A stretch of DNA of 64,000 nt, from positions 87,490 through 151,489 of the forward strand of contig CADECY010000009.1 in NCBI GenBank assembly GCA_902825945.1. Reading direction: 5' to 3'. The notes under the pieces were generated by a model. It was given only the letters and a program-made list of their open reading frames with translations, was not told where the DNA came from and did not search any database. Below are positions 31,057-40,154 of the stretch, piece after piece. This DNA comes from an uncultured Acidobacteriota bacterium. Lineage in GTDB: Bacteria > Acidobacteriota > Terriglobia > Bryobacterales > Bryobacteraceae. The position numbers and the translations under genes were made by a program. Every line of letters begins with the position of its first letter. Position 1 is the first letter of the stretch.

Positions 31057-33582
31057 ATGGCCCTAGAAGAATACGCACAGAAACGGGAGTTTACCCAGAC
31101 CCCGGAACCGGTACCCGATGACGCCACGCCCAGGCCGGGCGGCAACGTCTTCTGCGTCCAGCGGCACGCGGCACGGCGCCTCCACTACGACTTTCGCATT
31201 GAAGTCGGAGGAACGATGAAGTCGTGGGCGGTCCCGAACGGTCCATCGCTCGATCCGAATCGGAAGCAACTCGCCGTCCTCGTCGAAGACCATCCGATGC
31301 TCTACGCCACGTGGGAAGGCAACATCCCGAAAGGCAACTACGGCGCGGGCAGCATGATGCTGTGGGACGCCGGAACCTACGAGCTGATGGGCGAGGGCAC
31401 CGCCGAGGAGCAGATCGAGCGGGGCGATTTCAAGTTCAAGCTGAGCGGCCGCAAGCTGAAAGGCAACTTCGGACTGGTCCGGCTGAAGAACGCCGAAAAG
31501 GGCAATGAATGGCTGATGCTCAAGAAGAAGGACGAGGCCGCGCAAGCCGATTGGGATATCGAGCAGCACGCCTGGAGCGTCAAGTCCGGCCGGACCCAGG
31601 AGGAGATCGCGCTCGACATGCCGGAGCGCGAGGTGACCGATGACGGTCCGCCAGCGACGGGAGCGGTGAAGGCGGCGATGCCCGGGATGTTCACGCCGAT
31701 GCTTGCCGTGGCCGCGGAGAAGCCGCCCGCCGGTGCGGGCTGGATCTACGAGATCAAGTGGGATGGCGTGCGCGCGGTCTGCTTCGTCGAAAACGGAGCC
31801 ACGAAGATCATTGGACGGCGTGGCACGATGATGGACCGCCAGTATCCGGAACTGCGCGACCTGGCGACGTTTCTCGACGCGAAGTCCGCAGTGCTCGACG
31901 GTGAGATCGCGGTGCTCGACGAAGCCGGGCGCGCGAGCTTCGGACGGATCCAGCCGCGCATCATGGCGTCCGACAATGGCGCGATCGAGCAATTGGCGCG
32001 CACCAGGCCCGCGGTCTTCTTCGTCTTCGATCTCGTCTATCTGAACGGGTACGATCTCACCCGTGTTCCGCTTCGTGAGCGCAAACGCTTGTTGCGTTCG
32101 ATCATCAAGCCCGGATGTCCGGCCCTGCGATACTCCGAGGAGTTCGACGCCGATCCGGTGCAACTGCTCGATCTCGTGCGCGCCCAGGGGCTCGAAGGCC
32201 TGATGGCGAAGCGTTCGGACAGCATCTACCAGACGCGGCGCGGGGGCGACTGGATCAAGATGAAGGTCGCCATGGAGCAGGATTTCGTGGTCGGCGGCTG
32301 GACCGAAGGCGAGCGAGAGTACTTCCGCTCCCTGATCCTCGGCGCTTACGATAAGGGCGAACTCGTCTATGTTGGCCGCGTGGGCAGCGGGTTCGACAAC
32401 AAGCTGCTGGCCGCCGTGTACGCGATGATCACGCCGCTCGAAAACGGCACGTGCCCCTTCGCCGAACGGCCCGATCTCGAGCATCCAGAGCACTGGATCA
32501 GGCCCGAACTCGTCTGCCGCGTCAAGTATCAGATGTGGACGCACGAGGCGAAGCTTCGCGCGCCCGTGTTCGTGGGCATGCGGAACGACGTCCTGCCCGA
32601 GGATTGCACGCTCACACAGGTGGAAGCCGCCCCGAGACCGGCGCTGATCGCAGGTACGAACGAAGAGGCGAACGTCAACGTCGAGGGCCAGCAGATCAAG
32701 ATCAAGAACCTGAACAAGGTCTACTGGCCGAAGGAAGGCTACACCAAACGCGACCTGATCAACTACTACGACGCGGTCGCCGACCTGCTCATTCCGTATT
32801 GGAAAGACCGGCCGCTTTCACTGCGGCGCTACCCGGACGGGATCGAGGGAGAAGGCTTCTTCCAGAAGAACGTCGACGCGAACTTTCCGGCCTGGATGCG
32901 CACCGAGATCGTGGAGGAAGAAGGCGAGGAGCCGCGCCGCCGCATTGTGGGCAACGGTCGCGCCGAGTTGATCTATCTCGCCAATCTCGGCTGCATCGAT
33001 CAGAACCCCTGGATGAGCCGCATCGGCTCGATCGAATACCCGGACTTCGTGTTGATCGACCTCGATCCGCACGAGTGTTCCTACGACAAGATCGTCGAAG
33101 CGGCGTTGGCGGTGAAAGCCAAGCTCGATCAGATCGGGTTGCAGGGTTATCCGAAGACGACCGGAGGCGATGGCATGCACATCTATGTGCCCGTCGAGGC
33201 CGTCTATGTCTACCAGCAAACGAAAGCGTTTGCCGAGATCCTGGCGCGATTGCTCGCCAGCGAGCGTCCAGACCTGTTCACCTTGCCGCGGGCGGTGGGC
33301 AAGCGGGTCGCGGGGAAGGTCTATTTCGACTACCTGCAGAACGGGCTCGGAAAGACGATCTCGGGTCCGTACGTTCTGCGAGCCTACGCGGGCGCGCCCG
33401 TGGCGACTCCGCTCGACTGGAGCGAACTGAAATCGGGACTCCGGCCACAGCAGTTCAACATCACCAATGCCGTGGAGCGCTTCTCGCGGGTCGGAGATCT
33501 CTTCGCGGGAGTGCTCTCGCGCCCGCAGCGGCTCGAGGCCGCGATCGTCAAGCTCGACGGACTCGTGAAGCAGCGGCTGTAG
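31057..33582 (+). CDS. ligD: Multidomain non-homologous end-joining DNA ligase LigD
   Basis: An 841-residue cytoplasmic repair enzyme with three domains in the order phosphoesterase, ligase, polymerase, as in Pseudomonas LigD. The phosphoesterase (about 28-155) has RHAARRLHYDFRIE. The ATP ligase (about 215-520) has the adenylated lysine in K234-WDG, then IIGRRG and VLDGEIAVLD. The primase-like polymerase (about 545-841) has the metal pair D668-L-D670 and the GGDGMHIYVP segment with H708. The start is the ATG before ALEEYAQKREF; the open frame runs further upstream over the opposing gene but only this start gives the family N-terminus. No ku gene is in the window. Confidence 0.93.
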   Translation: MALEEYAQKREFTQTPEPVPDDATPRPGGNVFCVQRHAARRLHYDFRIEVGGTMKSWAVPNGPSLDPNRKQLAVLVEDHPMLYATWEGNIPKGNYGAGSMMLWDAGTYELMGEGTAEEQIERGDFKFKLSGRKLKGNFGLVRLKNAEKGNEWLMLKKKDEAAQADWDIEQHAWSVKSGRTQEEIALDMPEREVTDDGPPATGAVKAAMPGMFTPMLAVAAEKPPAGAGWIYEIKWDGVRAVCFVENGATKIIGRRGTMMDRQYPELRDLATFLDAKSAVLDGEIAVLDEAGRASFGRIQPRIMASDNGAIEQLARTRPAVFFVFDLVYLNGYDLTRVPLRERKRLLRSIIKPGCPALRYSEEFDADPVQLLDLVRAQGLEGLMAKRSDSIYQTRRGGDWIKMKVAMEQDFVVGGWTEGEREYFRSLILGAYDKGELVYVGRVGSGFDNKLLAAVYAMITPLENGTCPFAERPDLEHPEHWIRPELVCRVKYQMWTHEAKLRAPVFVGMRNDVLPEDCTLTQVEAAPRPALIAGTNEEANVNVEGQQIKIKNLNKVYWPKEGYTKRDLINYYDAVADLLIPYWKDRPLSLRRYPDGIEGEGFFQKNVDANFPAWMRTEIVEEEGEEPRRRIVGNGRAELIYLANLGCIDQNPWMSRIGSIEYPDFVLIDLDPHECSYDKIVEAALAVKAKLDQIGLQGYPKTTGGDGMHIYVPVEAVYVYQQTKAFAEILARLLASERPDLFTLPRAVGKRVAGKVYFDYLQNGLGKTISGPYVLRAYAGAPVATPLDWSELKSGLRPQQFNITNAVERFSRVGDLFAGVLSRPQRLEAAIVKLDGLVKQRL

Positions 33583-35520
33583 CTACTTGCCAGCCGTTGC
33601 GGCCGCCGCGGCGGGCTCCCGCTTCGAGAGCCCCATCGCAGTAACGAGGTGGCCGAACCACAACCGCACCTGGGCGGGCAGATAGTCCTCGGCGCACTGC
33701 TGGACTTCGATTCCCCACCACTCGTGAAGCTCCTTCGCCTTGCGCTCCCACCGCTGACCGGCCGCCGCGACGCACAGGTGCTTCGACATGATTGCGCCCG
33801 GCGCCACCTTCGGAATTCCCAGTGCGAGCAGATCGGCGTGCAACTCGGGTATCGAGCAGCCGGCGAAAACGATGCGACGCGTCGAGAAGAGTTCCTTCAG
33901 AAGATCGGATGCCCCGGCGAACTTCGACATCGCGGCCTTCATCTCCGAACGGGTGTACAGGATTCCTTCCGGAGCCGCCGCATTCCCGAAGAGATTCACC
34001 CGGGGGACCGTGCTCACCCAATCCGCTGTGTCGATGAGACTGTCGTAGTTTCCGGACACGACAGCCGTGAACGGCAGCTTTCCGATGGACTGATACACTT
34101 CGGGTGGCTTCACGGCCCGCTGGTAGTGGCACCGGATCTGTTCGAAGATCAGGTGCTGACGAGTGCCGAGCAATGCGAGGAGCTTGTCCACCGCTTCCTC
34201 GCGCCGGTTATCGTTCGCCAGCACGATCAGCTTGGCGACATCGTTCGGATCGGCCCACTCCTCGTAGTAGGCGGTCTCGAGCAGCATCTTGATGAACTCC
34301 GCCCGCGTGGGAAGTCCCGCTTGGGCTCCGAGCCCCGAACCGGTCCAGAGCGCCACCTCACCCCGGGAGAAGGCCGCAAACAACTCCGGCTCGGGCTCGG
34401 GAAGTTCCTCGCGTCCGTAGCGAACCTTTTCGGCAGCGGACTGGCGCTTGGCGATCCAGGCGATCAAGTTCATCAATTGCCGGCCGAAGAGCAGACAGAT
34501 GGCAATGAATAACGATGCGCCGCTCAGCCAAGCAAGGAACGTGCCGCGCTTGGAGAGCTTCCAGATCGACGCGATATCGTAGAGGCTCGAGCCACCCGGA
34601 CCCGACAGGACCATTTGGTAGCCCGAGGTATCCACCACGGATCCGGTTCGCGCTTCGAGAATGTGATCGGGGTCTTTCCCCTTCATCAGCGAGTAGACAC
34701 CACTGAACTCGCCTGTCGCGAGAATCTCGCCGCGCAGGCCGGCGGTGACCACCTTCGCACGTCCAGGCAACGTGAGCAGTTCTCCCCAAACCGCAACGGC
34801 ACGATCGCCGAGAAACAGCACCGAGTTCGCGCCGATCGCCAACTTGAATGGTGCCAGCAACGGTCGAGCCTCCTCCACCAGGCTCACACGCCGGCCGATT
34901 CCGAGCGAGTAGACCAGTAGGCGTGCCTGCGAACGATCGACTACCGCAACGCGGTCAGCGGAGATTGAGGCCGATGACGCGCCTTTCGAGAGCGAAATCG
35001 CGGTCTCTTTGACTCGCGCCGCCGGATTCCACCACTCGAGGTTGCCTTCCCGGGTAACCGCTACGAGCGAGCCGCTCAGAAATGCGAATTCGACCGCGTC
35101 CACGGAAATGGCCGCGGGGGCGAGCCCGCTGCCGGTTTCCCACACCGCCAGCGACTCTCCCCGCCGCCAAGCCGCCCAGGTGCCTTCGGGATTCGCAACC
35201 ACCGGCCCGGACACCTGGGCCATGCCCGAATGCACCTCCGTGACCTTCCAGGTGCCGTTGATCATTCGCTCTACCGTGACGCGCCCATCCTCGTGCCGCG
35301 TTCCGGTGAACGATCCCCTCCCGGAGATCTGAACTCGCGAGAACCGCTTCGACGGCCAATAGCCGGTTTGTTCCGCCGCGGTGACTTCCTTCATTTCGAC
35401 GCGGACTGCGTAGATTCCGGCCAGGACGCCGAGCACGGCTAGAATGACTCCGATCGACTTCAAAGGTGAGACAGATTGTGCGCTTGGGTTCTCGAGTCGT
35501 CTCATTGATGCAGGTTCCAT
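33583..35520 (-). CDS. Membrane-anchored beta-propeller / SIR2-like domain protein
   Basis: A 645-residue protein with an unusual layout. Residues 1-21 are basic, a transmembrane helix follows at about 22-39 (SIGVILAVLGVLAGIYAV), then about 280 residues of beta-repeat sequence that read like WD40/propeller blades (ANPEGTWAAWRRGESLAVWE, GSLVAVTREGNLEWWN, RLLVYSLGIGRRVSLVEE). A second helix lies at about 328-345. Residues ~385-630 form a SIR2-like (PF13289-type) domain: GSGLGAQAGLPT (394-405), VVSGNYDSLID (487-497) and IVFAGCSIPELHADLL (550-565). Where active relatives have the catalytic His in an L-H-G motif, this protein reads L510-F-G512. Topology predicts propeller outside, SIR2 inside. It abuts ligD and is divergent from the sigma-factor gene. 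Function unknown; a sensor-effector protein is the inference. Confidence 0.75.
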   Translation of the reverse strand: MEPASMRRLENPSAQSVSPLKSIGVILAVLGVLAGIYAVRVEMKEVTAAEQTGYWPSKRFSRVQISGRGSFTGTRHEDGRVTVERMINGTWKVTEVHSGMAQVSGPVVANPEGTWAAWRRGESLAVWETGSGLAPAAISVDAVEFAFLSGSLVAVTREGNLEWWNPAARVKETAISLSKGASSASISADRVAVVDRSQARLLVYSLGIGRRVSLVEEARPLLAPFKLAIGANSVLFLGDRAVAVWGELLTLPGRAKVVTAGLRGEILATGEFSGVYSLMKGKDPDHILEARTGSVVDTSGYQMVLSGPGGSSLYDIASIWKLSKRGTFLAWLSGASLFIAICLLFGRQLMNLIAWIAKRQSAAEKVRYGREELPEPEPELFAAFSRGEVALWTGSGLGAQAGLPTRAEFIKMLLETAYYEEWADPNDVAKLIVLANDNRREEAVDKLLALLGTRQHLIFEQIRCHYQRAVKPPEVYQSIGKLPFTAVVSGNYDSLIDTADWVSTVPRVNLFGNAAAPEGILYTRSEMKAAMSKFAGASDLLKELFSTRRIVFAGCSIPELHADLLALGIPKVAPGAIMSKHLCVAAAGQRWERKAKELHEWWGIEVQQCAEDYLPAQVRLWFGHLVTAMGLSKREPAAAAATAGK

Positions 35521-35608
35521 CGAACTTGACGGTGAAATACTTTAATCCATACCGGTAAAAACGTGTAAGGAACTCCCCCGCTTCATCGACTACCTTGGAT
35601 GAACGGGC

Positions 35609-36121
35609 ATGCAAGACAAACAAGAGGATCTCTACCGCCAGGCATCCGAGGAGTTCGGAGCCGCGGTGGAGCGGCTTGCGCGGGCTTACGAGGCCGACTC
35701 AGACAAGCGACGCGACCTCGTGCAGGAGATTCACATCGGACTCTGGCGCAGCCTCGCCGCGTTCGACGGGCGCTGTTCCCTGCGAACGTGGGTCTACCGC
35801 GTTGCCCACAATACCGCGGTTTCCCACGTAATCCGCGGGCGCCGCGAACGGACCCCGTTCGTGAGTCTTGAAGAGGTCGAACCCCTGGCCTCGCAAGACG
35901 ATCACCCCGCGGACCGGAAACTCATGCTCGACCGATTACTCAATCTCATTCAGCGACTAGAACCCGTGGACCGCCAAGTGATCCTCGGCTACCTCGAAGG
36001 CATGGACGCCGCGTCGATCGGCGAGGTTACCGGTCTTTCTGCGTCGAACGTCGCGACCAAGATCCATCGCATCAAGGGCATTCTCGCCCGCCGTTTTCAA
36101 GGAGGCCGCCATGGCAAGTGA
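35609..36121 (+). CDS. ECF-type RNA polymerase sigma factor
   Basis: A 170-residue sigma70-family factor with only regions 2 and 4. Region 2 has RRDLVQEIHIGLWRSLAAFD and SLRTWVYRVAHNTAVSHVIR; region 4 has LEPVDRQVILGYLEGMDAAS with the helix-turn-helix IGEVTGLSASNVATKIHRIK. It would direct transcription of a stress or envelope regulon. It is the first gene of an operon with a membrane protein and a beta-lactamase-like hydrolase; the next ATG overlaps its 3' end by 11 bases. No classical cytoplasmic anti-sigma domain is encoded, so the membrane protein is the candidate. Confidence 0.9.
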   Translation: MQDKQEDLYRQASEEFGAAVERLARAYEADSDKRRDLVQEIHIGLWRSLAAFDGRCSLRTWVYRVAHNTAVSHVIRGRRERTPFVSLEEVEPLASQDDHPADRKLMLDRLLNLIQRLEPVDRQVILGYLEGMDAASIGEVTGLSASNVATKIHRIKGILARRFQGGRHGK

Positions 36122-36686
36122 CTTCCAGCCCGACGATCTCCAATCGCTCTGGAAAGACCAGCAGCTCGAGCATACCCGCATTGCGACGGAAGCGATCCGC
36201 ATGATGGCGGGGAACTTCCAGTCGAGGATCCAACGGCGGAACCGCCGCGAGTATGTCGCGGCGGCCCTCGGTATGGCGGGGCACGCCGTCATCGCCGCCG
36301 TTGCTCCGAATCCGCCGGTACGCGCGGGTGCGATCCTGGTGATTGCCGCGGTGCTCTATGTTTGCTATCAGCTTCACCGCCGTGGAGCGTCCTCGGATGT
36401 GCCCGAGGAACTCGCCCTTCGTCCAGCAATCGATTTCCACCGCGCCCAGCTCGAGAGGCAGCGCGATGCGTTGCGCGGCGTCTGGTCTTGGTACGTCCTC
36501 CCATTTATGCCCGGCCTGCTCATGGTGCTAATCGGTGGCGCCCGGGGGCTGCGCCACGCGGTCATCAACGCTGCCGGACTCGCAGCCTTGGCGGCGGGCG
36601 CGGTCTGGCTCAATGTCCGCGCCGCGAACCGGCTTCAGCGCGAGATCGATCAATTGAATTCGATGGAAAAAGGAGATAAGCGATGA
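36111..36686 (+). CDS. Membrane protein downstream of an ECF sigma factor (possible anti-sigma)
   Basis: A 191-residue protein: a soluble N-terminus (DDLQSLWKDQQLEHTRIATE) and four hydrophobic segments at about 51-66, 71-86, 126-142 and 148-166, ending with a short helical tail (RLQREIDQLNSMEKG). AAGGAGG lies five bases before the ATG inside the sigma gene, so production is coupled to the sigma factor. I know similar proteins next to acidobacterial ECF factors but not a biochemical role. The anti-sigma role is inferred from position. Confidence 0.65.
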   Translation: MASDFQPDDLQSLWKDQQLEHTRIATEAIRMMAGNFQSRIQRRNRREYVAAALGMAGHAVIAAVAPNPPVRAGAILVIAAVLYVCYQLHRRGASSDVPEELALRPAIDFHRAQLERQRDALRGVWSWYVLPFMPGLLMVLIGGARGLRHAVINAAGLAALAAGAVWLNVRAANRLQREIDQLNSMEKGDKR

Positions 36687-38326
36687 AATTCGCATTCGTG
36701 TTCCTCGCGGCGGCCCTGCTCGGTGCGGCGCCGTCCAATGAAGAGATTCGCAAGATTCTCGCCGAGAGAATCGACTCGCGCAAACAGGCCACTGGAATCG
36801 TCGTGGGCATCGCCGACGCCTCCGGCCGCCGGGTCGTGGCCTACGGAATCGGCTCGAAGCTCGCTTCCAAACCCGTCGATGGCGACACGCTTTTCGAGAT
36901 CGGCTCGATCACCAAGGTGTTCACGGCGCAGATTCTCGCCGATGCCGTTGCGCGCGGCGCCGTGAAACTCGATGACCCAGTCTCGAAGTTTCTGCCCGCG
37001 ACCGTCAAGGTGCCCGAGCGGAGTGGACGCGCGATCACGCTCCTCGATCTCAGCACGCACTATTCCGGACTGACACGCCTGCCTGGCAATCTCACTTCGA
37101 CCGACATGCTGAATCCGTACGCGTCCTACACCGTCGCCGCCATGTACTTCTTCCTGTCCGGGCACACGCTGCGCCGCGACCCCGGCGCGGAGTTCGAATA
37201 CTCGAACCTCGGCGTGGGCCTGCTCGGACACGTACTGGCGCTGCAGGCGAAGACGGACTACGAGTCTCTCGTGCGCGCCCGAGTGCTCGAGCCGCTGGGC
37301 ATGAAGAGCACCGCGATCGCTCTCCCGCCCGAACTGAAGGCCCGCATGGCGCAGGGCCACAACGCGAAACTCGAACCGGTGCCCAATTGGGACCTGCCCG
37401 CGCTCGCCGGAGCCGGCGCGCTCCGGTCGTCGGCGAACGACATGCTGAACTTCGTGGCTGCGCACGCGGGAATCGGCAAGATCGATCCCGTCCTTGCGTC
37501 GATGCTCGCCACTCGCAAGCCCATGCCGGGCGGCGCCGAGATCGGCCTCGGCTGGATGATCGGCAAGAACGGAATCGTCCACCACGGAGGCGGAACCGGA
37601 GGCTTCCAGTCTTTCGCGGGCTTCGATCCGAAGGCCCGTGCCGCTGTCGTGGTGCTGTCGAACGCGCAAGCGCCAGGTGGTGTCGATGACATCGGCCAAC
37701 ACTTGCTCGACGCGTCGGTTCCACTCACGCCACCCAAGAAAGAGCGCAGGGAGATCTCGTTCGACCCGAAGAAGTTTGACCCCTTCATCGGTAACTACCG
37801 CCTCGCGCCCAAGTTCATCCTGTCGGTCACGCGCGAAGACGATCGCTTCTTCACCCAAGCCACCGGACAAGGCAAGATCGAGATCTTCGCGATGGCCGAG
37901 CGGGCCTTCTTCCCCAAGGTGATCGACGCCGAACTCGAATTCACCGTCGATGAAGCTTCGGGCCATGCAAGCAAGGTCACGCTGCGGCAGAACGGCGCGG
38001 TGATCAACGGCCCGCGAGTCGATGGTCCGGTCGAGACGGCGCCCGAACGAAAGGCGATCGTCCTCGATCCGAAAACGCTCGACTGCTACCCCGGCAAGTA
38101 CGCGCTGGCTCCCACATTCCACATCACGGTGACGCGGGAAGAGGGCCGGCTCTTCGCGCAGGCGACCGGACAAGGCAAGGCCGAGATCTTCGCCGAATCG
38201 ACGACCAAGTTCTTCTACAAGATCGTGGACGCGCAGATTACGTTCACGCCCGGTGCCGGTGGCCGGGCGGAGAAGCTGACGCTCCACCAAGGTGGAATGA
38301 ACATGGACGGGAAACGCGTCGAGTAG
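36683..38326 (+). CDS. Serine hydrolase, class C beta-lactamase-like, with tandem C-terminal domains
   Basis: A 547-residue exported enzyme of the beta-lactamase/DD-peptidase fold. The signal peptide is KFAFVFLAAALLGAAP. Active-site motifs are S75-I-T-K78 (nucleophile serine and lysine), Y173-S-N, and H301-G-G-G-T-G-G in the place of KTG. After the catalytic domain (to about 350) come two similar ~90-residue modules, each starting DPKxxD...GxYxLAPxF and containing the shared ATGQGK segment. These are DUF3471-type repeats and show an internal duplication. Many such enzymes are esterases or D-amino-peptidases rather than antibiotic-hydrolysing. It is coupled to the upstream membrane-protein gene (overlap of four bases) with AGGAG before its ATG. 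Confidence 0.85.
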   Translation: MKFAFVFLAAALLGAAPSNEEIRKILAERIDSRKQATGIVVGIADASGRRVVAYGIGSKLASKPVDGDTLFEIGSITKVFTAQILADAVARGAVKLDDPVSKFLPATVKVPERSGRAITLLDLSTHYSGLTRLPGNLTSTDMLNPYASYTVAAMYFFLSGHTLRRDPGAEFEYSNLGVGLLGHVLALQAKTDYESLVRARVLEPLGMKSTAIALPPELKARMAQGHNAKLEPVPNWDLPALAGAGALRSSANDMLNFVAAHAGIGKIDPVLASMLATRKPMPGGAEIGLGWMIGKNGIVHHGGGTGGFQSFAGFDPKARAAVVVLSNAQAPGGVDDIGQHLLDASVPLTPPKKERREISFDPKKFDPFIGNYRLAPKFILSVTREDDRFFTQATGQGKIEIFAMAERAFFPKVIDAELEFTVDEASGHASKVTLRQNGAVINGPRVDGPVETAPERKAIVLDPKTLDCYPGKYALAPTFHITVTREEGRLFAQATGQGKAEIFAESTTKFFYKIVDAQITFTPGAGGRAEKLTLHQGGMNMDGKRVE

Positions 38327-38329
38327 CCG

Positions 38330-40153
38330 CTATCGCAAAACGTTCAGCGAGCCCGCGGTGGCAGCCATCTCCGCGCCCGGCGGCATGTCACCGTTGTCGG
38401 CGCGCAGATACTGGCGGTGATTCGGCTTGACGGTCTCGAGAAGCTGCTTCCGCGTCTTCACGTCGATCGGCTTGCCCACGTAGATCTTGCCGAGCTTCGA
38501 CATCCAGCTCTCGGGCATCAGGCTGGCGAAGTTGAAGAGTGCCCACTTGAACGCGGGTCCGTTCATTTTGCGCAGCTTCCACGCCCACATCACGAGCGCG
38601 CCCATGCGCCAAACCGCGGGAGCCCACCAACTGTAGTTGCCCGGGCGTACGTTCATCTTCCAGCACTTCATCATGAGCTGCCATTGAAGCGGCGAGAGCT
38701 GGCGTGTTTCCCGAACGCCTTCCTTCTTCTCCATGCGCGTGTCGTGCAGCGGAGTGAAGATCGAGGGGATGAAGAAGGCGAACAAGCCGCGGCGCTCGGT
38801 CTCATAGATGAGGTCGAGCGTCGCCTTGACGTCGTCGTCCGTCTCGCCCGGATTCCCCACGATCAGCGTCACGGCGGGAAACCAGTTGTTCTTGTTGAGA
38901 ATCTCGAGTCCGCGAATGAAAACGCTCGGCCATTCGTCGATCGGGAAGGGAATGCCCTTCGAAGGCATGATCTGCTTGGCGATCCGCACGGAACCGGTTT
39001 CGAGGCCGATGAGCGGCGATAGGATCTTCTTCTTCGGGTGCTTCGAGTACATCGGCAGCGTGATCGGGCTGCGCTCGAGCAGAATCCCGGAGAGTTCTTC
39101 GATCAACTTCGGGTCCACTACCGCCGGCGCGATCGTCGAGTGGCTCAGGATGTGATGCTTCACGCCCGGTGTCTCGACTACCGACCGGTACAGATCGAGC
39201 AGCGCCTCGCGATTCGGGAAGTAGAACGGCGTGTTCGTATGGACCTGTCCCCAGATGAACATGTCCTCGGTCGCGAGCGAAATCTGCCCGTTGCCCTCGC
39301 GCACATTGGCGCGCACACCGTCGAGGATCTTGTCTTTCGGCACGTCGATCTGCGGGTTGAGATCGGGCACGCAAAACTGGCACCGGCGTCCGCAGCCAGT
39401 GGTCATCTCGACCACGCCGAACGTGGTGCGATGATTCGGCACCAGAATATCCTCGCGATCGGTGGGATGCTTCACATCCAACTGACGGGGGAGCTTCTCG
39501 CCAGCAATCGCCTTGCGGAACAGCTCCATCGTCTCGCCCGATTCGCTCCGGCCCTCCACCACGCAATCGACACCGAGCGTGTCCCAGCTATTGGTCTGCG
39601 TGATCTGCCAGCCGCCCGATCCGCCGACGATCACCTGGAACGACGCCCGGTTCGGGTTGCCCTTGATCTTGTCGAACATGATCCGCGAGTAGTGCGAGTT
39701 GATCGGCTGTTTCGACGATCCGAAGATCGACGTGTAGACGCCCGCGGCGAACGTCACCCCAAGCGGATTGTGCGTGGAGCACGCGACCACCCGCGTGTCC
39801 GGACCGATGAACTTGTCGAGATCGTCAGGATAACAACACGCGACCTGATCGGGCGAGTATTCGCGGAGGAGCGAAGCCTCGAGCGTGCGGACACCGGCCG
39901 GCATGTACTTCGCCGTGCCGTCGTCGTTGCGCTCGACGGTGCGCCAGTGCGGATACTTGCTGTCGAGAATCCGCTCGAGCCAGATCGGAAGAGACGCGAT
40001 GGCCATCTGGATGAAATAGCCAGCGTGATCGATGGTCTCCGTAACCGGAGCCGTGATGACGATGAGTTTTCCCCGGTGGGTCACACGCCGAGTGTAGCGC
40101 AGTTCGTTGCAGAAGCCGTGCGGGCACAGGCGGGAGAGCGGCAAGGCAGCCAT
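38330..40153 (-). CDS. B12-binding-type radical SAM protein
   Basis: A protein of about 607 residues. The 4Fe-4S cluster motif is C-G-R-R-C-Q-F-C in VEMTTGCGRRCQFCVPDLNP (CxxxCxxC). The N-terminal ~200 residues (VVACSTHNPLGVTF, FQVIVGGSGGWQI) look like a cobalamin-binding-type Rossmann domain, and the TIM barrel has LIGLETGSVRIAKQIMP and VTLIVGNPGETDDDV. The substrate is unknown. The start is uncertain: ATG 40153 and GTG 40084 (VTHRGKLIVITAPVTE) are both possible and neither has a clear ribosome-binding site. The open frame continues upstream only into a decayed terminase-like gene. Confidence 0.8.
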   Translation of the reverse strand: MAALPLSRLCPHGFCNELRYTRRVTHRGKLIVITAPVTETIDHAGYFIQMAIASLPIWLERILDSKYPHWRTVERNDDGTAKYMPAGVRTLEASLLREYSPDQVACCYPDDLDKFIGPDTRVVACSTHNPLGVTFAAGVYTSIFGSSKQPINSHYSRIMFDKIKGNPNRASFQVIVGGSGGWQITQTNSWDTLGVDCVVEGRSESGETMELFRKAIAGEKLPRQLDVKHPTDREDILVPNHRTTFGVVEMTTGCGRRCQFCVPDLNPQIDVPKDKILDGVRANVREGNGQISLATEDMFIWGQVHTNTPFYFPNREALLDLYRSVVETPGVKHHILSHSTIAPAVVDPKLIEELSGILLERSPITLPMYSKHPKKKILSPLIGLETGSVRIAKQIMPSKGIPFPIDEWPSVFIRGLEILNKNNWFPAVTLIVGNPGETDDDVKATLDLIYETERRGLFAFFIPSIFTPLHDTRMEKKEGVRETRQLSPLQWQLMMKCWKMNVRPGNYSWWAPAVWRMGALVMWAWKLRKMNGPAFKWALFNFASLMPESWMSKLGKIYVGKPIDVKTRKQLLETVKPNHRQYLRADNGDMPPGAEMAATAGSLNVLR

Positions 40154-40154
40154 G

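Noticed and set aside
35521..35608. An ECF-type promoter (GGAACT ... CGACTA) before the sigma-factor gene, suggesting autoregulation
   Set aside because: The spacing between the two boxes is about 13 bases, shorter than the 16-17 usual for ECF promoters.
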